Shown here: positions 32,201-38,425 of the stretch, in pieces
Numbering within the stretch: the first letter of the stretch is position 1
Layout: the number at the start of each line of letters is the position of its first letter
Source: Bedellia somnulentella
Taxonomy: Eukaryota > Arthropoda > Insecta > Lepidoptera > Bedelliidae
Direction: 5' to 3'
Assembly (NCBI GenBank): GCA_963576735.1
Contig: OY755173.1
Location: 19,810,873-19,874,872, forward strand
DNA length: 64,000 nt
Program-made: the position numbers and the translations under genes
The notes under the pieces: model-generated
Seen by the model: the letters and a program-made list of their open reading frames with translations, nothing else
What the model was told of the DNA's origin: nothing
The model's database searches: none

Positions 32201-35200
32201 CGCAAACACTACTTGAACGTGTAAAAAAGAAACAAAGGATAGAGAAATTTCGCGCTGGATGCCAACTGACACTGTAGCTCAGTTGGCAGAGCGACGGGGG
32301 CGTATACCCGAAGGTCGCGGGTTCGAACCCCGCCAGTGTCGAAATTTTTCTTTCCTTTAATAACATCTTTTATTTATGAGTAATAATCCCCACATGAGGA
32401 ATTCATGTCAAAAAACATTAAATTATGTGATAGTTAGGCGTTTCCAACATTTGCATTCTATCTGAAAAGGTAGACAAGTGGCTGTCCGAATTAGTTAAAA
32501 TTCGGAGGTAGGAAACGCAAACACTACTTGAACGTGTAAAAAAGAAACAAAGGATAGAGAAATTTCGCGCTGGATGCCAACTGACACTGTAGCTCAGTTG
32601 GCAGAGCGACGGGGGCGTATACCCGAAGGTCGCGGGTTCGAACCCCGCCAGTGTCGAAATTTTTCTTTCCTTTAATAACATCTTTTATTTATGAGTAATA
32701 ATCCCCACATGAGGAATTCATGTCAAAAAACATTAAATTATGTGATAGTTAGGCGTTTCCAACATTTGCATTCTATCTGAAAAGGTAGACAAGTGGCCGT
32801 CCGAATTAGTTAAAATTCGGAGGTAGGAAACGCAAACACTACTTGAACGTGTAAAAAAGAAACAAAGGATAGAGAAATTTCGCGCTGGATGCCAACTGAC
32901 ACTGTAGCTCAGTTGGCAGAGCGACGGGGGCGTATACCCGAAGGTCGCGGGTTCGAACCCCGCCAGTGTTGAAATTTTTCTTTCCTTTAATAACATCTTT
33001 TATTTATGAGTAATAATCCCCACATGAGGAATTCATGTCAAAAAACATTAAATTATGTGATAGTTAGGCGTTTCCAACATTTGCATTCTATCTGAAAAGG
33101 TAGACAAGTGGCCGTCCGAATTAGTTAAAATTCGGAGGTAGGAAACGCAAACACTACTTGAACGTGTAAAAAAGAAACAAAGGATAGAGAAATTTCGCGC
33201 TGGATGCCAACTGACACTGTAGCTCAGTTGGCAGAGCGACGGGGGCGTATACCCGAAGGTCGCGGGTTCGAACCCCGCCAGTGTCGAAATTTTTCTTTCC
33301 TTTAATAACATCTTTTATTTATGAGTAAATTGTAGGTTAGTTAGAAAAAAAGGAAACGTTGCAAACCACTTTGTACTTTGCTAGTATTGGCACTAGATTA
33401 GAGAGATGTAGATAGCGATATCAGAGCAATAAGACATGCGCCGAGAAAACATTATCATAGCAATACGTGTGAGTATTGTTTTAATTATAATAATTGTTGA
33501 CAATAAGTTTCTACCATAGATATATTATGCTATACTTGCGTATATAGATTGGCAATACAAAGCTGAGAGTAAAAACAAATCCAAAGTACAACGGTGTGCG
33601 TAAATGAGTGTGTGTGCGTGAGATAAGCATGGCGGAATACTAACTAGCCCTATTTTAATTGACAAAATTCACGTATTTGATTTTTTCGCCAATTTGTATT
33701 TTTAATCTTTATTAATATATTGTGATGATAAAAAAATATTTTAATCATACATTTGCATTGAAAACTTTTGTTTAAGATCTAAGATAAAGCATATGGACTA
33801 GTAATTATTACAGTCTTAATTTAGACTTTAATGGCAAAAAAATAATGTTTTCCAAAGAATATGTATTGGATTTAGATTCTGTGCTATTAATTATTAATAA
33901 CTTATTTTCGTTCATGTTTGATGCCAAAACCGTTGTAGGCCGTTATCGTGTCCGTGAGAGGTCCTGCCTTTTTTGACGTTTATGCTATGACGTATGTTAC
34001 TTACTGCCTCTATATCCTATTACTATTATAAATGTGAAAGTTTAGATGTTTGTGTGTTTGAGGTGAAAAGGCTTCTCAATTACAGAATTTGTATGAATGA
34101 AATTAAGCAGAATGCTAGATAATGACCCCAATTATCAAATAGAACCCTTTTATCCCGAAAACTTTTTAACTCGAGAGTACCGGAAAAACGCCTAAAGTTT
34201 GTCATAAGCAAATTTACAGTACAAAGTCTGTCGGGTCAGCTAGTGTACTTATATATCTATGGTTTCTACTATTGCTAGATGAGCGAGATGTGGACAACGA
34301 TTCGCGAGCGAACAGACATGCGCCGCGGAAACATCAAAGCAATACTTGTAAGTGGTGTCTAATTGTATTTATAAAAAAATAGATAATAGATAATAGTAAA
34401 TAGTAGGGTAGTTAGAAAAAAACCCACTGCAAACCACTTTGTACTGCGCTAGTAGACAGCGATCTGAGAGCCCTCAGACATGGGGCACGGAAACATTATC
34501 ATAGCAATACTTGTGAGTGGATTTATCGAATACAAAGTATTATAAATTGGATGACAGTAAATTGTAGGGTAGTTATAAAAAAATGAATCGTGTTCTAATT
34601 ATAATGGTTGACAATAAATTTCTACTATGCTAGATGAGCGAGATGTGGAGAGCGATTCCAGAGCGAACAGACATACCCCGCGGAAACCTCAAAGCAATAC
34701 TTGTGAGTGGTGTTAAATTGTATTTATTACGAATTAGATGATAGTAAATTATAGGGTAGATAGAAAAAAAAGAAACGCCTCAAACCTTTTGTACTACGCT
34801 AGTATTGGCACTAGATGAAGCGTTGTAACATTATCATAGTAATAATTGTTAGTCTATTTCTCTAGTACAAAGTATTATAAATTGGATGATAGTAAATTGT
34901 AGGGTAGTTATAAAAAAATGAAGCGTGTTCTAATTATAATGGTTGACAATAAGTTTCTACTATGGTAGATGAGCGAGATGTGGAGAGCGATTCCAGAGCG
35001 AACAGACATACCCCGCGGAAACAACAAAGCAATACTTGTGAGTGGTGTCAAATGTATTTATTACGAATTAGATAATAGTAAATTGTAGGGTAGATAGAAA
35101 AAAATGAAACGTTGCAAACCTTTTTGTACTACGCTAGTATTTGCACTAGATAAAGAGATGTGGATAGCGATCTGAGAGCCATCAGACATGTACCACGGAA

Positions 35201-37436
35201 ACATTATCATAGTAATATTTGTTAGTCTATTTCTCTAGTCCAAAGTATTATAAATTGGATGATAGTAAATTGTATGGTAGTTAGAAAAAATTGAAGCGTG
35301 TTGAAATTGTTGACAATAAGTTTCTACTATGCTAGATGAACGAGATGTGGACAAAGATTCGAGAGCTAACAGACATACACCGCGGAAACAACATACCAAT
35401 ACTTGTGAGTGGTGTCTAAGTATTATAAGTTAGACAATTGTATATTGTTTATGATAAACGTTTCGTGTAGTTAGTTTTATTTTATTTTATAGTTCTTTTT
35501 TTAAATGTGGGTAGTTAGAAAAAGTGATAATCAGTGACCAAAGTTGGAGATAGTCAGGATTCTAAGTAACGTAAAGGCGAATGGATATGTAGAGCAAAAT
35601 ATTAGTTAGCAGATATTAAGAGAGTTATGTCTCGTTTATTAATGTAGGGAAAAAAGTGATATATTTTCTTTCACCAATTCACGGCGGTCAACATGAGTTC
35701 TTTTAGAAAACTTGGATGTTGTCTTGGGAAACCTGTTATTTAATTATTTTTTACATTTGATGATATTTTTTTATGAACATGGAGAAAAGAAATATTTTTT
35801 ACATTCCCTTTCCGCTCTGGTATTTACATCCCAGTTTGTTTTTCCATGATAATGAGTTTTACATTCCTTTACCTAATCATAGGTTTACCTGCTGAGGTGT
35901 ACTCTCAATTCACGCCCGTTGACACGTTTATCTGTCTGTAAAATCCTTGATTTCTTTATTGCCAAATCGAGAATGGTGAATCGGAGCCCTCGTTTTTAGC
36001 TTCTTCTTAAGCGATTTACTTAAATAACTATTTAATTTACTTGAGAAAATTTAACTTAAGACTAAGGCGTTTTTACAAGAGCGACTGTAGCAGCGAGCGC
36101 GAAAATCGCGTGCGATCAGTCTATTCGAGTCAATGTTGCAAGCGCACGGTTAGCATAATGACCGAAACAATAGACATAGAGCAATTTATCATCGAAATTC
36201 AATTTCTTCGTTGGAATCCATTATTTTAACGAAGAATGCAGAAGTGCGCCACCCCAATCTAAACAAGTCGCGCGGCTGCAGTTGTTTTGAAAGGGCATCA
36301 TCTATCATCGACCTAGTGCGCCTTAACCCGACGATTTTAGATACGATCAACAAGAAATGTACCTATGTCCATGTCCAGTAGACTTTGATTGTATATATGT
36401 TACTTTATGCATAATTTATTTTTAGTATTACATGTGCTGTTATAACCACGCTTCAGTTATATATGGTAGTTAGTATAACTGTTTCATTGATGTTGTTCTT
36501 GCACGGTTTCCGCCTATTTCCTTGCACCTATTGTTGTTGTGTTTCATTATCTTATTTCTCAAACGTATCATAATAACTAACCATATCTTCATCTCTAGGT
36601 GAGTCCCCAATCCGAGATTCCACCGACAGTCAATCAGACACGAGGGTAGAAGACGGTAAGTTATTATACGAAAGAAGATGGTTCCATCGCGGTCAGTCGG
36701 TGTATGTGGAGGGAAGGGAGCTGCCTCGGTTCGCGGGGAATATACACGCTATCACGGATGAGGCGGTAAGTGTTATTCATTACCAACTAGCAAAAAGCAT
36801 GAAGTGAAAATGTTCAAAACCATAGACAGAAAGGCAGTCTGATATTTAGACACATTCATTTATTTAAATAATAACAAATATAAAAGGAGCTTTTTTATTT
36901 CTAGACTTTGTCACCTGGTGTTCAGAGTAACCACGTTTTGCATGGACAGTGTACTCACGTGATAGCTATCGCCGTTTTGTACGAATACACAAATCACATG
37001 ACTAAGTACAACTCAGCCATGTGGGTTTCCTCACGATGTTTTATCTCACCGTTAACAACCATGATAAATTAACCAATTTAGAAAAGACAAATTGGTGTAG
37101 GCCCGAACCGGTATTTGAACACTAGTCGTTTGCACGATAACCGATGTTCTACCCATTGAGCTATCACGTCGCTACTGTATTTATTAGTAGTATTGTATTT
37201 TCCTTTTAATGGAAATTATGAAATATATATAAAATAAATAAAAGAACCCTAGCCCCCTTGCATTTAAGACCGAATTATCTCTCTTATCTCTTTCCAATTA
37301 TTTTTTATACTCTAATTTATGTAAAGTTGTTTTTGCATTTCAGATATGGGTGAAAAAAGCGAATTTAGAGCGAGTGCGGATATACACATCACAGTTAGCG
37401 CGTGGTAAAGTGACGTTAAAAAGACGTGCCTCGTAA
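17117..37436 (+). CDS. Sds3: Sds3 (SUDS3), Sin3-HDAC corepressor complex subunit, seven exons
   Basis: Exons 17117-17252, 19986-20049, 26298-26435, 26913-27090, 28857-29034, 36599-36765 and 37344-37436 join in frame (954 nt, 317 aa plus stop; human SUDS3 has 328). The N-terminus is acidic and ends [13 protein letters not shown], as in SUDS3. Residues about 68-175 are a coiled coil ([20 protein letters not shown], then [18 protein letters not shown] and [14 protein letters not shown]), the dimerisation and Sin3-binding region. A basic linker follows ([17 protein letters not shown]). The C-terminal domain starts at [20 protein letters not shown] and ends [20 protein letters not shown]. In the Sin3 complex this protein supports HDAC1 activity in transcriptional repression in the nucleus. 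Every junction is GT-AG. Intron 5 carries a tandem array derived from exon 5. Confidence 0.96.
17253..18741 (+). other. Sds3: Sds3 intron 1, AT-rich part
   Basis: Low-complexity AT-rich sequence; no repeat family, ORF or RNA gene recognised. Confidence 0.5.
18742..19582 (+). mobile_element. Non-autonomous Helitron
   Basis: Starts TCTATACTATAATAAGACTG, contains a short TCTG microsatellite at 18862-18882 and ends CGCGGGCAAAAAGCTAG before T. A TATG-tailed SINE-like copy is nested in it. Confidence 0.7.
19298..19440 (-). repeat. TATG-tailed SINE-like element, partial
   Basis: 3' half in minus orientation, from the GGCTATAAATCCC block to about GTCTCAATG; the 5' head is missing. Confidence 0.7.
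19986..20049 (+). CDS. Sds3: Sds3 exon 2
   Basis: 64 nt, phase 1 to phase 2, encoding [20 protein letters not shown] and one more residue. Acceptor TTTTTATAG, donor GTAAGT. Confidence 0.92.
20408..20655 (+). repeat. TATG-tailed SINE-like element
   Basis: Full-length plus copy from GCCGTGTAGTGTCGGCTTAG to GCCGTGAGTATATGTATATA. Confidence 0.85.
20905..21125 (+). pseudogene. Jockey/CR1-like reverse transcriptase fragment
   Basis: The frame reads [20 protein letters not shown] and then [28 protein letters not shown], a stop, and [13 protein letters not shown]. This is the region past the catalytic core of jockey-type reverse transcriptases (the ...SVVSYGIILWG motif). It has a stop and no continuation. 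Confidence 0.6.
21381..22330 (+). mobile_element. LINE, 5'-truncated reverse transcriptase with TATG tail
   Basis: An open frame of 304 codons (21381-22295) carries the reverse transcriptase motif [16 protein letters not shown], a thumb region (GLSFTRDG-type [14 protein letters not shown]) and the C-terminal [30 protein letters not shown] and [12 protein letters not shown]. It is followed by GGCGTGAGTATATGTATGTA repeats. The endonuclease and the 5' half of the reverse transcriptase are missing, so it is dead on arrival, although the frame is intact and thus young. It lies in Sds3 intron 2 in the sense direction. I do not assign a clade. Confidence 0.85.
23128..23469 (-). CDS. Unknown 113-aa ORF in a Helitron, not recognised
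   Basis: An intact frame beginning [20 protein letters not shown] and ending with a basic tail ([14 protein letters not shown]). It has a Cys/His-bearing N-terminal half ([12 protein letters not shown]) and a charged C-terminal half ([20 protein letters not shown]), and could be a nuclear protein fragment. No domain is recognised and no promoter or intron boundary is convincing. It lies between Helitron-like ends within Sds3 intron 2, antisense to the host gene, so it may be a captured exon or chance. Confidence 0.25.
   Translation of the reverse strand: MATFVHTESSLFLEMGRVYFIRCHTACIGVFSRQTILGNFSSIKAQETAIAEYNRLRSTSIYRPDLSTLEVTKPQRRNKRDRDREWVLSKAVADVQEIVRSPKSKRKRYTYKK
24564..24701. mobile_element. 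Foldback MITE, copy 1
   Basis: Nearly the whole 138 bp is an inverted repeat. One arm reads GATTTCTGAATTGAGTATTC, the other is its complement, with a loop around TTTGTCTCATTCAGTTG. TCA flanks both sides (24561-24563 and 24702-24704). The second copy is at 62331-62468. Confidence 0.8.
24735..24982 (+). repeat. TATG-tailed SINE-like element
   Basis: Lacks the first few bases of the head (starts GGCTTAGAATATCACTACCC). Tail is TATGTATGTATGTATGTA. Confidence 0.85.
26298..26435 (+). CDS. Sds3: Sds3 exon 3
   Basis: 138 nt, phase 2 to phase 2. Encodes [20 protein letters not shown] through [20 protein letters not shown], the first coiled-coil stretch and the most SUDS3-like part. Confidence 0.95.
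26913..27090 (+). CDS. Sds3: Sds3 exon 4
   Basis: 178 nt, phase 2 to phase 0. Encodes [20 protein letters not shown] and [20 protein letters not shown], the SUDS3 signature coiled coil. Donor GTAAGG. Confidence 0.95.
27120..27484 (-). repeat. tRNA-derived SINE, full length
   Basis: Minus copy from CATAACATAAACATTCACGC to its head CACTGGACTATCATG. It starts only about 30 bp after the Sds3 exon 4 donor. Confidence 0.85.
27574..27826 (+). repeat. TATG-tailed SINE-like element
   Basis: Full length, close to family consensus (GCTGTGTAGTGTCGACTTAG to TATGTATGTATGTA). Confidence 0.88.
28151..28401. mobile_element. MITE with about 38-bp inverted ends
   Basis: The left end TGCAAAATACCTAGGGATTT, continuing to TTTGCAAAAACACGGATA, is repeated inverted at 28364-28401 with one or two differences. 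The interior has no coding capacity. It abuts the 3'-truncated SINE-like copy at 28405. Confidence 0.7.
28405..28543 (-). repeat. TATG-tailed SINE-like element, truncated by a MITE
   Basis: Head half only, in minus orientation (ATAAAGGTTGTCGATGATGG to AGCCGGCCCTACACAGCA). Confidence 0.75.
28555..28675 (-). pseudogene. LINE C-terminal fragment
   Basis: The reverse strand reads [20 protein letters not shown] followed by KNKRACM. It matches the C-terminus of the LINE at 21381-22295, with a stop in the GRPRR block. Confidence 0.7.
28857..29034 (+). CDS. Sds3: Sds3 exon 5, parent of the tandem array
   Basis: 178 nt, phase 0 to phase 1, donor GTGAGT. Encodes [40 protein letters not shown] and [19 protein letters not shown]. 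The 3' 118 nt (28917-29034) plus the following 53 nt of intron form the 171-bp unit repeated downstream. Its own CTAG at the LDE codons is the sequence that acts as AG acceptor in the type B copies. Confidence 0.95.
29035..29889 (+). repeat. Five tandem 171-bp copies of exon 5 tail, type A, recent
   Basis: GTGAGT donors recur at 29205, 29376, 29547 and 29718, exactly 171 bp apart. A fifth copy ends at 29888 with the donor changed to ACACAG. The first four copies look identical to one another and share differences from exon 5, for example CCA to TCA and GTA to ATA; the latter makes a CTAAT that could serve as a branch point. An AG (CTAG) followed by 72 open nt in the right phase is present in each, but the pyrimidine tract is weak. 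Confidence 0.95.
29942..30010 (+). CDS. Sds3: Sds3 candidate microexon B1 (69 nt)
   Basis: Acceptor TTTCTACTTCGCTAG, donor GTAAGT. Phase 1 to 1: with the T left by exon 5 it encodes 23 residues beginning [18 protein letters not shown] and ending SNT. Confidence 0.5.
30078..30330 (-). repeat. TATG-tailed SINE-like element
   Basis: Full-length minus copy inserted in the exon array (ACATACATACATATACTCAC to GACACTACACGGCA). Confidence 0.88.
30628..30860 (-). repeat. TATG-tailed SINE-like element
   Basis: Minus copy with a deletion in the middle (GTGATTGAAAATCCC), inserted in an old type A copy that ends at GACACATTATT. Confidence 0.85.
30948..31016 (+). CDS. Sds3: Sds3 candidate microexon B2 (69 nt)
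   Basis: Acceptor TTTCTACTATGCTAG with CTAAT about 30 nt upstream, donor GTGAGT. Encodes [18 protein letters not shown] ... SNT in phase 1 to 1. Confidence 0.5.
31045..31524 (+). other. Unrecognised insertion in the exon array
   Basis: Interrupts the spacer after B2; array sequence resumes at AATTAGAATTTAG. The left half is AT-rich. The right half (31260-31510) is GC-richer and has a 72-codon ORF at 31291-31509 (starts [15 protein letters not shown]) that I do not recognise. Origin unknown. Confidence 0.4.
31815..31883 (+). CDS. Sds3: Sds3 candidate microexon B3 (69 nt)
   Basis: Acceptor TTTCTATTATGCTAG, donor GTGAGT. Encodes [18 protein letters not shown] ... SNT in phase 1 to 1. Confidence 0.5.
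32268..32341 (+). tRNA. tRNA-Tyr-like sequence, unit 1 (possible pseudogene or SINE head)
   Basis: Acceptor stem GACACTG pairs perfectly with CAGTGTC. The D arm is GCTC-AGTTGGCA-GAGC, and the T arm is GCGGG-TTCGAAC-CCCGC. A box TAGCTCAGTTGG and B box GGTTCGAACC are perfect, and TTTTT follows at 32345. The anticodon loop contains GTA (Tyr), but its stem pairs only as CGGG/CCCG and has one extra nucleotide. It is therefore an odd or degenerate tRNA rather than a standard one. Confidence 0.5.
32583..32656 (+). tRNA. tRNA-Tyr-like sequence, unit 2
   Basis: Identical to unit 1 through the tRNA-like part. Confidence 0.5.
32898..32971 (+). tRNA. tRNA-Tyr-like sequence, unit 3
   Basis: Same as unit 1, except the last acceptor-stem base is T (CAGTGTT), giving a G-U closing pair. 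Confidence 0.45.
33213..33286 (+). tRNA. tRNA-Tyr-like sequence, unit 4
   Basis: Identical to unit 1 through the tRNA-like part; TTTTT follows. Confidence 0.5.
33515..34261. mobile_element. hAT-like non-autonomous element, 747 bp
   Basis: Ends are CATAGATATA and TATATCTATG, inverted. An exact 8-bp duplication GTTTCTAC flanks it (33507-33514 and 34262-34269), which is the hAT signature. No transposase ORF. It sits in the acceptor tract of microexon B4, and the duplication recreates that tract. Confidence 0.82.
34015..34243 (+). mobile_element. Short Helitron nested in the hAT element
   Basis: Starts TCCTATTACTATTATAAATG and ends AGTCTGTCGGGTCAGCTAG before T; 229 bp, non-coding. Confidence 0.65.
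34279..34347 (+). CDS. Sds3: Sds3 candidate microexon B4 (69 nt)
   Basis: Acceptor GTTTCTACTATTGCTAG, restored by the hAT target duplication; donor GTAAGT. Encodes [18 protein letters not shown] ... SNT in phase 1 to 1. Confidence 0.48.
34634..34702 (+). CDS. Sds3: Sds3 candidate microexon B5 (69 nt)
   Basis: CTAAT about 40 nt upstream, acceptor TTTCTACTATGCTAG, donor GTGAGT. Encodes [18 protein letters not shown] ... SNT. Confidence 0.5.
34969..35037 (+). CDS. Sds3: Sds3 candidate microexon B6 (69 nt)
   Basis: Acceptor TTTCTACTATGGTAG, donor GTGAGT. Encodes [18 protein letters not shown] ... SNT; differs from B5 by one residue near the end (Q for P). Confidence 0.5.
35336..35404 (+). CDS. 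Sds3: Sds3 candidate microexon B7 (69 nt)
   Basis: Acceptor TTTCTACTATGCTAG, donor GTGAGT. The most diverged B copy, yet still 69 nt and open: [18 protein letters not shown] ... TNT. Confidence 0.48.
35421..36598 (+). other. Sds3: Rest of Sds3 intron 5
   Basis: Unique AT-rich sequence. The short ORF at 36041 lacks any support. Nothing recognised. Confidence 0.5.
36599..36765 (+). CDS. Sds3: Sds3 exon 6
   Basis: 167 nt, phase 1 to phase 0. Encodes [20 protein letters not shown] and [20 protein letters not shown] to ITDEA, the start of the SUDS3 C-terminal domain. The exon itself begins GTGAGT right after TCTCTAG, so acceptor and a consensus donor are fused. A second GTAAGT lies inside at about 36656. 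Confidence 0.94.
36899..37171 (-). repeat. tRNA-derived SINE, tail-truncated
   Basis: Minus copy in Sds3 intron 6, from GACTTTGTCACCTGGTGTTC to the head CCATTGAGCTATCACG. Confidence 0.82.
37344..37436 (+). CDS. Sds3: Sds3 exon 7 (stop codon exon)
   Basis: 30 codons plus TAA after [29 protein letters not shown] then [10 protein letters not shown]. Matches the SUDS3 C-terminus (IWVRK...MRIYLGQLQRG). Confidence 0.95.
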   Translation: MWVKKANLERVRIYTSQLARGKVTLKRRAS

Positions 37437-38025
37437 ATGTGTATGTGTCCCTCTCTAGCGTGAGTGTTTAAATTAAATTGATGGTTGTGCGAGTGAGATG
37501 TCCTGCTCAAACTGTACAGTTAGTTTACGATGCTAGATTGTGCTCTACGTGTTAATGTGATTTCGATGTATTTTGAAGATTCTCTTTTGAATAATTATTT
37601 TGTTTTTAATTGGAAAAGAGTTTTGAAAAACTGGTAACTTTGAATGATAAAGAAAAAATATGCCTTTTGCACCCTTCAAAGTATTATAGCTCATTATAAT
37701 TTTCGTCGAATGCTATGTTTTCCAAAAACGTACTAACTAACCTACAAAAAATACAATCAATGCCGGAAAATAGTGTGATATTTTGTATTTTTTTAACTCT
37801 TTTCTATTTAAAAAAGAAGGAGCTAAGATGGAAGCTATTTAAAATATTTTAATGAAAGATCTCTATATAATTTTATTTACTTGACAAATGAGATATATTC
37901 TTAAAAACAATAAATTCATAGCAAATGTGTGCCATGAATTATTTCTTATGGAATAGAGGGTGAGTCCTGAACCAGGCTTATAAAGTTACGACTTAACTTA
38001 GGCAACAAAATATACTTTGGTCTTA
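37437..38025 (+). other. Sds3: Sds3 3' UTR and flank
   Basis: AATAAA at 37909-37914 is a good candidate polyadenylation signal, about 470 nt past the stop. Confidence 0.5.
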
Positions 38026-38275
38026 CATACATACATACCTACACATACTCACGGCTATCAATCCCTAGAAGGGGTAGCCAGAGCTAAGGAATTAGAAACT
38101 CCTCAGCCACTTTTGGAAAGTCGAGTGGGGTAAAGATGGTAAAATAAAGGTTATTGGTGATGGTCCAACCGCATCGACAAAAGTCCCTTAAAAGCCCCAA
38201 TACCGTTAGGCGCCTCTTACGTACACCCACCGGAAGAAATGGGGTACTGCTATTCTAAGCCGACAATACACAGCA
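38026..38275 (-). repeat. TATG-tailed SINE-like element
   Basis: Full-length minus copy just past the likely Sds3 3' end. Confidence 0.87.
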
Positions 38276-38329
38276 TAAAAATATAAATTATAAAAAAATG
38301 GTCCTTTATATGTCCAAACTGTCAAAATG

Positions 38330-38425
38330 TCAAAAGTGGCTGAGGAATTTCCTTCTACCCTAGCTCTGGCTACCCCTTCTAGGGATTTATAACCGTGAGT
38401 ATATGAATGTATGTATGTATATAAC
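38330..38425 (+). repeat. TATG-tailed SINE-like element, 3' part
   Basis: Begins AAAAGTGGCTGAGGAATTTC and ends TATGTATGTATGTAT. It lies close to the minus copy, as an inverted pair. Confidence 0.75.

Larger units (their letters stand above)
32077..33328 (+). repeat. Four tandem 315-bp units, each with a tRNA-like sequence
   Basis: Units start at 32077, 32392, 32707 and 33022 (ACATGAGGAATTCATGTC). They are nearly identical; I noticed only C/T changes at about 32482 (unit 2) and 32970 (unit 3). The block is inserted between exon-array sequences. The ORFs read antisense through each unit are by-products of the tRNA-like sequence. Confidence 0.93.
29035..35420 (+). repeat. Exon-5-derived array, types A and B interleaved
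   Basis: After the recent block, copies continue to about 35420, with roughly eight older A copies interleaved with seven B copies. They are interrupted by SINE-like, tRNA-bearing and hAT insertions. Spacers share GTAAATTGTAGGGTAGTTAG. Old A copies carry stops, indels or lost donors (31613-31701, 31950-32028, 33395-33466, 34813-34851, 35145-35212). B copies are all intact in length and frame. Confidence 0.92.

Noticed and set aside
32103..33311. Four identical 87-codon minus-strand ORFs (with [20 protein letters not shown])
   Set aside because: They are read antisense through the tRNA-like sequence of each 315-bp unit; the conserved peptide is the T arm and D arm in reverse, not a protein.
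36041..36229. 62-codon plus-strand ORF in Sds3 intron 5
   Set aside because: No motif, no acceptor or donor in a consistent phase, no resemblance to SUDS3.
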